From assembly GCA_020633055.1 (NCBI GenBank), contig JACKEJ010000006.1, positions 248,001 to 312,000 of the forward strand: a DNA stretch of 64,000 nt, read 5' to 3'. A model generated the notes under the pieces. That model ran no database searches. It saw nothing but the letters and a program-made list of their open reading frames with translations, and was not told the origin of the DNA. A program made the position numbers and the translations under genes. This stretch comes from Sandaracinaceae bacterium. Lineage in GTDB: Bacteria > Myxococcota_A > Polyangia > Polyangiales > Houyiibacteriaceae. Positions 17,441 to 24,886 of the stretch are shown here, piece after piece; the first letter of the stretch is position 1, and each line of letters opens with the position of its first letter.

Positions 17441-18382
17441 TCAGGGCGTGGCGTCGGGACCCGCCTCGCGCTCCACCGCGCGCCACCGGAACGGCGCGCG
17501 CAGCTGGGCCAGCAGCCCGGTTGGGAAGCGGGGGAGCGACCCGATGCCGACCGGAGCGTCGATGGGGCGCCCTGGCCAGAAGCGCGTACGGAAGAGCACG
17601 TCCCACCCGATCAGGATGGCGCCGTAGTTGCTGTCGCCCTCGGCGGGATCGGTCGAGTGGTGCCAGCGGTGAAGCTCGGGCGTGGCGAAGAACCAGGCAT
17701 AGGCGCGCGCGTCGAGGTCGATGTTGCAGTGCTGGAGCTGCCCGTAGCACGACGACGCGACGAAGTAGGCGACGAAGATGCCGGGCGGGATGCCGAGCAC
17801 CTCGAGCGGGAGCGCCTGCAGGAACGCGAGCACGGCGAGGTCCAGCGGGTGGAAGCGCGTGGCGTTCAGCCAGTAGAGGCGCTTGGCGCTGTGATGGATG
17901 GCGTGCAGGCGCCACAGCAGCGGCCACTCGTGACCGAGCCTGTGGGCGGCGTAGTGGCCCAGCTCGGCGATGCCGCACGCGAGCAGCACCTGCGTCCAGG
18001 CGGGCCAGTGCCGAGGCCAGAGCGTGGGCTGCACGGCCTCCGGCAGCGTCGCGTGCAGGGCACTCCCGGCGAGCGCGGCGAGCACGCCTCCGGCGATGGC
18101 GCTCGCGGGGCCGACCAGCACGAAGTACGCGACGTCGGCGCGGACGTCGTCCTGCGACTGGTTCCACGCAGGGCGGTGAGGGAAGGCCCGCTCCAAGACG
18201 GCGAGCGCGACGTAGGTGCCGACGATGAGGGCGCCGCCCAGGGCGAAGGTGTCCCACCCCGGGAGCTCGGCGCGGCTAGCGTCCGCGCCGAGCGACGCGA
18301 GCACCACGGCGGCTGGCCCGAACGTGAACAGCGGAAAGGTGGCGTGGCGCACCACGGCTGCAGCGACTCCTCGGGGCGTCAC
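17441..18382 (-). CDS. Sterol desaturase / fatty acid hydroxylase family protein
   Basis: This 313-residue integral membrane di-iron oxygenase has several hydrophobic segments. The His boxes are HYAAHRLGHE, HAIHHS and, near the C terminus, LHRWHHS, which is the full ligand set of the family. Members hydroxylate or desaturate fatty acyl chains, sterols or related lipids at the membrane. The GTG start overlaps the stop of the upstream fusion oxidoreductase gene (GTGA), so it is the last gene of a TetR-controlled operon. The substrate is unknown; regulation together with two dehydrogenase domains suggests a lipid or terpenoid pathway, which is inference. Confidence 0.85.
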   Translation of the reverse strand: MTPRGVAAAVVRHATFPLFTFGPAAVVLASLGADASRAELPGWDTFALGGALIVGTYVALAVLERAFPHRPAWNQSQDDVRADVAYFVLVGPASAIAGGVLAALAGSALHATLPEAVQPTLWPRHWPAWTQVLLACGIAELGHYAAHRLGHEWPLLWRLHAIHHSAKRLYWLNATRFHPLDLAVLAFLQALPLEVLGIPPGIFVAYFVASSCYGQLQHCNIDLDARAYAWFFATPELHRWHHSTDPAEGDSNYGAILIGWDVLFRTRFWPGRPIDAPVGIGSLPRFPTGLLAQLRAPFRWRAVEREAGPDATP

Positions 18383-20265
18383 CCCAGCCCTCGCACGGGC
18401 AGCCCGGCCTCGCGGTAGATCGCGTCGATGACCTCGAGCGTGCGCACGGCCTCGCCCGTCGTGGTCACGATGGGGGGTCCACCGCGCACGGCTTCGGTGA
18501 ACGCGCGCAGCTGCGACTGGTAGGTGGATCCGCCGGGCACGCGCACCACCCGCCGGCCCCGTGGGCTCCGCACGACGAGGTGGTGGTAGACCTCGGGCTT
18601 GATGAAGTTGAGCAGGTCCACGGAGCCGCGCGTGCCGATGAAGCGCATGCGCACCTCGAGCGGCCTCCGCAACGAGCGCATGGCGACGAAGAGCCGCACG
18701 TCCGGCGCGTTCGGGAACGCGAGCCGAGAGTCCATCACACCGTCCACCGAGGGGGCGACGGGCGTGGCGGTGGCGCTGCGCACCTCGGGCTCCGTGCCCA
18801 GCACCGCACGCAGGAACGCGACCGGGTAGCAGCCCATGTCCAGCATGACGCCGCCGCTCAGCTCGTACACGAAGCGGAAGTCCCGCTGCGGGATGTAGGC
18901 GCTGAAGCCCGCCTCGACGCGCACCAGCTCGCCGAGCTCCCCGCCGCCCAACAGCGCGCGCAGGTGCGGAACCAGCGGGTGATGCAGGGAGTGCATCGCC
19001 TCGGCCACGACGAGCCCGCTGGACTCCGCCGCCGCGTGCACGCGACGCGCCTCGTCGGCGTTCGACGCGAGCGGCTTCTCGCACAGCAAGTGCTTGCCGG
19101 CCGCGATGGTGGCGAGCGCCTGTGCGGCGTGCATGCGCGTGGGCAGGGCGAGGTACACGGCGTCCACGTCATCGTCGCGCAGCAGGTCCTCGAAGCGCCG
19201 GTGGACGCGGGGGATGGCGTGCTTCTTCGCATACGCGAGCGTGTCGTCGTAGGACTGGTACTCCTCGGCTACGGCCGCGACCCGCACGCCGGGAACGCTC
19301 GGCGTCTGCTTCAACAGGGCGAAGGGGGCGATGCGCGCTGCGCCGAGCACGCCGAAGCGGACCTCGTCTCCCACACGGACCGCCGCTGGCCTCCCGTACG
19401 CGGCAGGCCAGCGTTGCTGCGCGAGCTCCTCGCTGCGCGCGAAGAGCGCGCTCCCCACGCGTTCGTCGGTGGCCTTCGGGACCATGGGCTTCCGCTCGCC
19501 GCGCATGTACAGCGCCCCGTTCTCCGCGAGCAGGTCGGGGGCACTCGCGATGCGCACGGGGATCTCGATGCCGTCCGAGACCGGCGCGGCGATGCGGCTC
19601 CAGAAGAAGTCGGCCACGGTCTTGGTGGCGCCCGAGTTGTTCGACAGCCCGAGGTTCGTGTAGTTCATGCCCGGGTTGTAGGCGTTGACGGACACGCCGT
19701 GGGGCAAGAGGCGCTCCGCCAACATGCGCGTCAGCTGGACCGTGGCGAGCTTGGACCTGGCGTAGGCGCCCAGGGGCTGGAAGCCGCGCTCGGCGCGGGC
19801 GTCGTCGAGCGCGAGGCGGCCGTAGGGGTAGATGTCGGAGGCCGTGTGGAGGATGGTGGCCGGACGCGACGCGACCAGCCGATCGACCAAGAGGCACGTG
19901 AGCAGGAAGGCCGAGACGTAGTGCACGGCGAACGTCTCCTCGACGCCGTCCACCGTGACGCGGCGGCGTTGGTTCACCATGCCCGCGTTGTGGATGAGCA
20001 CGTGCAGCGGGAGGTCCGTGGCCAGGAACTCCGCGGCCGCGCGCCGCACGTCGGACTGCACAGCCATGTCTGCCACGAGCAGGTGCGGCTCGGGGGCGCC
20101 GAGCGCCACACAGCGCGACGACACGTCGCGCAGCTTGTCGCGGTTGCGCCCTAACAACACCAGCTGCATCCCCTGGCCAGCGAGGGCGAGTGCGGTCGCC
20201 TCGCCGAGGCCGCTGGTGGGGCCGGTGATCAGGCAGACGCGAGGAGGTGTGTGTGCGGCGGTCAT
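18379..20265 (-). CDS. Fused short-chain dehydrogenase and Gfo/Idh/MocA oxidoreductase
   Basis: This 628-residue protein joins two complete NAD(P)-dependent enzymes. Residues 1-285 form an SDR with TGPTSGLG (14-21), HNAG (92-95), S143 and the catalytic pair Y168/K172 in YARSK; this part resembles retinol dehydrogenase/WW-oxidoreductase-type SDRs. Residues 300-628 form a Gfo/Idh/MocA oxidoreductase with a second Rossmann motif FGVLGAARI (304-312) and the family CEKPLA motif (395-400). No stop or frameshift separates them. The start overlaps the TetR gene stop (ATGA) and the end overlaps the hydroxylase start, so all three are coupled. The fusion suggests two successive redox steps on one substrate, which is not identified. 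Confidence 0.85.
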   Translation of the reverse strand: MTAAHTPPRVCLITGPTSGLGEATALALAGQGMQLVLLGRNRDKLRDVSSRCVALGAPEPHLLVADMAVQSDVRRAAAEFLATDLPLHVLIHNAGMVNQRRRVTVDGVEETFAVHYVSAFLLTCLLVDRLVASRPATILHTASDIYPYGRLALDDARAERGFQPLGAYARSKLATVQLTRMLAERLLPHGVSVNAYNPGMNYTNLGLSNNSGATKTVADFFWSRIAAPVSDGIEIPVRIASAPDLLAENGALYMRGERKPMVPKATDERVGSALFARSEELAQQRWPAAYGRPAAVRVGDEVRFGVLGAARIAPFALLKQTPSVPGVRVAAVAEEYQSYDDTLAYAKKHAIPRVHRRFEDLLRDDDVDAVYLALPTRMHAAQALATIAAGKHLLCEKPLASNADEARRVHAAAESSGLVVAEAMHSLHHPLVPHLRALLGGGELGELVRVEAGFSAYIPQRDFRFVYELSGGVMLDMGCYPVAFLRAVLGTEPEVRSATATPVAPSVDGVMDSRLAFPNAPDVRLFVAMRSLRRPLEVRMRFIGTRGSVDLLNFIKPEVYHHLVVRSPRGRRVVRVPGGSTYQSQLRAFTEAVRGGPPIVTTTGEAVRTLEVIDAIYREAGLPVRGLG

Positions 20266-20969
20266 GGGGTCTCGTTCGTTCCGTCGGCGGCGTCTGCGGT
20301 GGCGGTGACGTGGGGCGGGAGGAGCGCGCGGGTCTGCCCAGACACCTCGGCCGAGGCCACGGCGGTGAGCACGTCGACCAGGTTCGAGACGAACAGCTCA
20401 CGCGCGGACGGCGGGAAGAGCTGGGGGTCGCTGGTCACGAGGCGCCCGAAGTCCGACAGACCATGGAACAACAGCTCGGTCACGAGCAGGTAGCGCGCCA
20501 TGCGGACGGGCGCAGGGAGCCCAGGCACCACGCGCAGCAGCAGGCGCTGCAGGCGATCGGCCCCGCGGTTGCCGAGGCGCGCGTCGTTCCAGAAGGTCGA
20601 CGTGCGCGGACCCCCCACGATCTGACCGAAGATGGCGAGGTAGGCGCGGCCACCGTCGGGGTCGTCCAGCTTCTCCGCCACGGGCAGGACCAGCGCCTCC
20701 ATGAGCGCCCGCAGGTCCAGCGTGCCCGCGGCTTCGACCCCGTCGAGCAGCCTGTGCCGGCGCAGCTCGATGCCCGGGGTGTGCTTCTCGAGGATGGCCT
20801 GCAGCAGCTGCTCCTTCGTGCCGAAGTGGTACTGGAGGGCCGACTTGTTCTTCTGCCCCGCCGCGCGCTGCACCTCGTTCATGGACACCGCGTCGATGCC
20901 GCGGTCGGCGAAGAGCTGCTCGGCCGCGGCGATCAGGCGGGCACGGGTGGCGAGGGAATCGGGGCGCAC
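20262..20969 (-). CDS. TetR family transcriptional regulator
   Basis: This 235-residue regulator has an N-terminal TetR helix-turn-helix (ARLIAAAEQLFADRGIDAVSM, then the recognition region QYHFGTKEQLL near residues 46-56) and a variable ligand-binding C-terminal domain. It is the first gene of a three-gene operon and probably represses it in response to a hydrophobic ligand. The start is GTG, with TACACT located 7 nt upstream. Two short perfect palindromes lie between this gene and the divergent fusion gene at 21108, so it may control both directions. Its stop overlaps the next start by 4 bp. Confidence 0.88.
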   Translation of the reverse strand: MRPDSLATRARLIAAAEQLFADRGIDAVSMNEVQRAAGQKNKSALQYHFGTKEQLLQAILEKHTPGIELRRHRLLDGVEAAGTLDLRALMEALVLPVAEKLDDPDGGRAYLAIFGQIVGGPRTSTFWNDARLGNRGADRLQRLLLRVVPGLPAPVRMARYLLVTELLFHGLSDFGRLVTSDPQLFPPSARELFVSNLVDVLTAVASAEVSGQTRALLPPHVTATADAADGTNETP

Positions 20970-20983
20970 GCAGAATAGTGTAG

Positions 20984-21082
20984 GGCGATCGCCTCAAGTC
21001 AGCAATCTGTTTTCGTCTTGTAGAGAATGAATGGGATCGGTATGAGTGTGAGCTTTGGTTGCACATCTAAGGCATATGCCTT
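20984..21082. promoter_or_regulatory. Divergent regulatory region with two perfect palindromes
   Basis: Between the tetR start (20969) and the fusion gene start (21108) are two perfect palindromes. GGCGATCGCC (20984-20993) lies 15 bp upstream of the tetR start, just beyond its -10-like box. AAGGCATATGCCTT (21069-21082) lies 26 bp upstream of the 21108 ATG and is followed by TTATAAG. Both are plausible TetR-family operators. The first is also a common palindrome in GC-rich DNA, so the second is the stronger candidate. Confidence 0.5.
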
Positions 21083-21107
21083 ATAAGCCTCGCGACCCGA
21101 GGTGACC

Positions 21108-24086
21108 ATGTCCGAGCAAGACCCCGTCCGAGAATTGGTGCGCGCCCGCCCGTTTGGTGAAGCCCTGAAGGAGGCCGATGCCCCCGAAGCGCGGGAGGTC
21201 GCGCCGGGCGTCTTCATGTCGCGCGGCACCTCCAACGCCTACGCCGTCCGCACCCAGGTCGGTCGCGTGATCATCAACACCGGCCTCGGCTTCGAGGCCT
21301 ACACCCACAAGCGCAACTTCGACGCGGCGTGTCCGGGGCCGACCACCCACATCCTCGTCACGCAGGGGCACGTCGACCACGTCGGCGGAGTCGGGTTGTT
21401 CCGCGAAGAGGGCACCGTCTTCGTCGCGCAAGCCGCGAACGCCGCGTGCCAAGCCGACGACGCGCGCATCGCGGGGCGGCGCCAGTCGCACAGCTACGTC
21501 TGGTTCTCGGACGTCATCGACCACGCACTCACCGTCGCGCGTGAGCACCCCGACGCCGTCGTGCAGGACGCGCCCCTACCGGACCGGACGTTCGTCGAGC
21601 GCGAGGAGCTGTTGGTCGGTGGTCGGCGCTTCGTGCTGCACGCCACGCCTGGCGGCGAGACCGTGGACAGCGCCGTCGTGCACCTCGAGGACGAAGGCAT
21701 CCTCTTCAGCGGCAACCTGTTCGGGCCGCTCTTTCCCCACTTCCCCAACTTCAACACCGTGCGCGGCGACAAGTACCGCTACGCCGGCGCCTACGTCGCT
21801 TCCCTCGCGCGGGTGCGCGCGCTGGCGCCGGAGATCCTCATCACGGGGCACGGCGACCCCATCGTCGGACGCGAGCTCATCCGCGTGTGTCTGGATCGGC
21901 TCGAGGCCGCCGTGCGCTACGTGCACGAGCAGACGCTCGACGGTATCAACGCCGGCGAGGACATCGACGCGCTCGCCGCCCGCATCCAGCTGCCGGACGA
22001 GCTGTTCGTCGGTCAGGGTTACGGTCGCGTCGCGTGGGCCGTCCGCACGTTCTGGGAGAGCTACCTCGGGTGGTTCAAGCTGCGCTCCACGACCGAGCTC
22101 TATCCGCGCGTCCCCACACAGCGGGTGCTGGCGGAGCTCGCGGGTGCAGAGGCCACCGTGGCCAGGGGGCGGGCCGCGCTCCCGTCCGAACCCGTGCTCG
22201 CGCTGTCGTTGGCCGAGGCCGTGCTCGAGTCCGCGCCGACCCACGCCGCAGCCCTCTCGCTCGCGCGTGAGGCTCACGTGGCGCTGCTGCAGGAACCCGA
22301 CGACGCGCAGAACTTCTGGCTCGGCGGGTGGCTCCGCGCGCAGCAGGCGTCCCTCGAGGTGCGCATGGTCGCGAAGGAACCCGACGAGGTCCGCGCGGGC
22401 GAGGTCGCGGCGCTCATGGCGGGCTTGCCCGCGCGCTTCGTCCCCTCGGCGGCGGGCGGGCTCGTCGCGGTCTACCAGTACGACATCACGGGGGCCGAGG
22501 CAGGGCATTGGCATGTCGTGGTGGAGGGCGGCACCTGCCGTGTCGTCGAGGGCGCCCACCCCTCCCCGGACTGTCGCATCGCCATCCGCGACGTGGACTT
22601 CCTCGCGTTGAACTACGGGGAACTGCACCCGCTCAAGGCCGCGCTGCAGGGCAAGATCAAGTTCGAGGGTGACCGCAAGAAGGCCATCCCGCTGGAGGCC
22701 ATCTTCGCGAAGATCAGCCGTCCTGCACGCGCCGCGAAGGGCGCCAACCCCGCAGCCAACAACGTCCTGTTCGTCGACGACCTGGGCGCCCCCGTGCTCA
22801 CGCCGTCTCAGCGCAGCATCAAGTGGCTCGCTTCGCGCGGGCACACCACCTTCGACCCCGAGCAGGTGCTTGCGGACGCCCGACGCCGCACCGGGCTCGA
22901 CGAGTTCGGTCCGCGCGACTTCGAGGCGCGGCTCCAGCTGCTGACGGAGGACTACGCGGCCGACCCCGGCATGAGCGAGGTGGGCAAGCGCATGGTGCGC
23001 GGCGAGCTGGTCCGCTACGCGAGCAACCGGCTGCTGATCGAGGCGTACGTGCGTGAGCACCCCGACGCGCTGACGGCGCGCATCGAGCGGCCCCTCATCG
23101 TCGTCGGACTGCCTCGCAGCGGCACGACGCACCTCGTGAACCTGCTCGCGGCGGACACGCGCTTCCGCTCGCTGCCGCTGTGGGTCTCGATGGAGCCGCT
23201 GCCCAACCCGCGCGAGGCGCGCTCGCCAGCGTGGGCGGAACGCGCCGCCGGGCGCGTAGACGGCTGGCTGCCCGAGCGCGCGCGCGACTGGCTGGGCGTC
23301 GAGCAGCTGCGCGCCGACCCACGCTACCTGCGCTGCGCCGCGAACTGGGCCGGCATGCGCGGTATGGCCCCCTATGTCGCCGCGATGCACCCGATGAACC
23401 CGGACCACGTGCACGAAGAGCTCGAGCTGATGGGGCCCGACTTCGCATCGTACTTGTTCGAGTGGACCGGGCACGTGCCGCGCTTCCGCGACCACTACCT
23501 GTCGACCGATCAGACGCCCCACTACGCCTACCTGGCGAAGGTCCTCAAGATCCTCCAGCACCGGGACGGACGGGGGAACGCCCCCTGGGTGCTCAAGTGC
23601 CCGCAGCACTTCGAGCAGCTGCCCGCGCTGCTCGCGACCTTCCCCGACGCGACCGTCGTGTTCACCCATCGGGACCCGGTGGCGGTCATCCAATCCACCG
23701 TGACCATGCTCGGCTACGCGCAGCGCATGTCGCGCACGTCGTATGACATGCCGGGCCTGCTCGGCTACTGGAGCGACCGCCTCGAGCACCTGCTGCGACG
23801 GGGCGTCGCGGACCGCGAGCTCGTCGGTGCGGAGCGTTCGTACGACTCTCGCTTCCACACCTTCATGGCCGACACGGAGGGCACGCTCGACCGCATCTAC
23901 GCGCTCTATGCCTTGCCGCGCACAGAGCGCTCACGCGACGAGCAAGCCGCGTTCCTGCGCGCGCACCCGCGCGGGAAGGAGGGCCGCGTGCGCTACGACC
24001 TGCGAGGGCAGTTCGGCGCCGAACCGGCCGACCTGCGCAGGCGCTTCGACTTCTACATCGACCGCTTCGGCGTGCGCCCCGAGTAG
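21108..24086 (+). CDS. Alkylsulfatase-like metallo-hydrolase / SCP2 / sulfotransferase fusion
   Basis: This 992-residue protein has four parts. Residues 30-255 are a metallo-beta-lactamase domain with the motif TQGHVDH (85-91) and TGHGDP near 246. Residues 260-400 match the alkylsulfatase dimerisation domain (YVHEQTLDGIN). Residues 430-535 are an SCP2-like sterol-carrier domain. Residues 575-992 are a sulfotransferase with the PAPS-binding loop IVVGLPRSGTTHL (664-676) and the 3'-phosphate motif FTHRDPVAVIQST (R855, S863). The first His of the HxHxDH motif is Gln86, so one zinc site may be lost. A GAGG sequence 5 nt before the ATG sets the start. It is divergent from the TetR operon. One half would add sulfate and the other resembles enzymes that remove it; the actual reaction is unknown. 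Confidence 0.85.
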   Translation: MSEQDPVRELVRARPFGEALKEADAPEAREVAPGVFMSRGTSNAYAVRTQVGRVIINTGLGFEAYTHKRNFDAACPGPTTHILVTQGHVDHVGGVGLFREEGTVFVAQAANAACQADDARIAGRRQSHSYVWFSDVIDHALTVAREHPDAVVQDAPLPDRTFVEREELLVGGRRFVLHATPGGETVDSAVVHLEDEGILFSGNLFGPLFPHFPNFNTVRGDKYRYAGAYVASLARVRALAPEILITGHGDPIVGRELIRVCLDRLEAAVRYVHEQTLDGINAGEDIDALAARIQLPDELFVGQGYGRVAWAVRTFWESYLGWFKLRSTTELYPRVPTQRVLAELAGAEATVARGRAALPSEPVLALSLAEAVLESAPTHAAALSLAREAHVALLQEPDDAQNFWLGGWLRAQQASLEVRMVAKEPDEVRAGEVAALMAGLPARFVPSAAGGLVAVYQYDITGAEAGHWHVVVEGGTCRVVEGAHPSPDCRIAIRDVDFLALNYGELHPLKAALQGKIKFEGDRKKAIPLEAIFAKISRPARAAKGANPAANNVLFVDDLGAPVLTPSQRSIKWLASRGHTTFDPEQVLADARRRTGLDEFGPRDFEARLQLLTEDYAADPGMSEVGKRMVRGELVRYASNRLLIEAYVREHPDALTARIERPLIVVGLPRSGTTHLVNLLAADTRFRSLPLWVSMEPLPNPREARSPAWAERAAGRVDGWLPERARDWLGVEQLRADPRYLRCAANWAGMRGMAPYVAAMHPMNPDHVHEELELMGPDFASYLFEWTGHVPRFRDHYLSTDQTPHYAYLAKVLKILQHRDGRGNAPWVLKCPQHFEQLPALLATFPDATVVFTHRDPVAVIQSTVTMLGYAQRMSRTSYDMPGLLGYWSDRLEHLLRRGVADRELVGAERSYDSRFHTFMADTEGTLDRIYALYALPRTERSRDEQAAFLRAHPRGKEGRVRYDLRGQFGAEPADLRRRFDFYIDRFGVRPE

Positions 24087-24111
24087 CCGCGGACGTCGAT
24101 GGCGCGTCGGC

Positions 24112-24687
24112 TCAGCGGCGGCCCATCGCTGCGGCGAAGGCGGCGCGGTGCTCCGGCGACACCTGCGCCGACGCGGCCTGGCACTCCTCCGCGTGTTGCC
24201 GTGCGTAGGCCATCTCCATGCAGCGGCGCGCACCCTCGGGCAGCGTCTCGCACGCGGCCAGGAACGCCTCTCGGTCCGGTGGCGGACGGTTGCCGGGCAC
24301 GGCCTGCGTCAGCGCGGTGGCCGAGGCGAGGGCGGCCTCGCATGGGCCCTGGCCTGCAGCAGCTGCCCCCGCGGCCTCGGCGCGCACCGCCAGCTCCAGC
24401 ATGGCGTTCGCGGGGCTGTCGGCGCGAATGGGCTCCACGGTCGGCGGCGCAGCGGTCTCGCTGCCGGGCGCGGCCGCCTCTGCGGCATGCTCGTTCGTAG
24501 CCGTCGCGGCCGAAGCGCTCACGTGTCCGTTCGTGGGCTCAGCGCGCTCCGAGGCGCAGCCGATGGCGAGCAGCGTGACGGCGGGCAATGTCCACACCAG
24601 CGCGCGTCCAAACCGAGCAGGTGCGGCCCGCTCCGAGCAGACGGAACCACGGGCAGGATCGGAGACGGTGATACGACTAGTGTGCAT
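24112..24687 (-). CDS. Hypothetical lipoprotein
   Basis: This 191-residue protein has an unusually long N-terminal region, a hydrophobic segment and LLAIGC (probable lipidated C44). An Ala/Thr/Pro-rich linker (about residues 50-85) leads to a helical domain with four spaced cysteines (GPCEAAL, FLAACETL, RRCMEMA, EECQAAS) that could form two disulfides. I recognise no family. TATCCT lies 8 nt before the ATG, supporting the annotated start despite the long pre-signal region. It is convergent with the sulfotransferase fusion and divergent from the dihaem lipoprotein gene. Confidence 0.6.
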   Translation of the reverse strand: MHTSRITVSDPARGSVCSERAAPARFGRALVWTLPAVTLLAIGCASERAEPTNGHVSASAATATNEHAAEAAAPGSETAAPPTVEPIRADSPANAMLELAVRAEAAGAAAAGQGPCEAALASATALTQAVPGNRPPPDREAFLAACETLPEGARRCMEMAYARQHAEECQAASAQVSPEHRAAFAAAMGRR

Positions 24688-24886
24688 TTGTTGGCAGGAT
24701 ACGGCGTCTCGCGGTCCGCGCCAGCCCCAAATTTTGCGTAAAACGTGCGTTCGTTCGTCCCTCTTCGAGGACGGTTGCCGAAAAGTCTCGATGGAACAAA
24801 GAAACTGATGTTGTATCTCGAACTCGATATTGCTATCGTCGACCCATCGAGCGTGCCCCCGCGGCTCGCCTGGATGGAGAATGAGG

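Noticed and set aside
20984..20993. GGCGATCGCC as a special repeat element (HIP1-like)
   Set aside because: A single copy was noticed in the window; it is noted only as a weak operator candidate.
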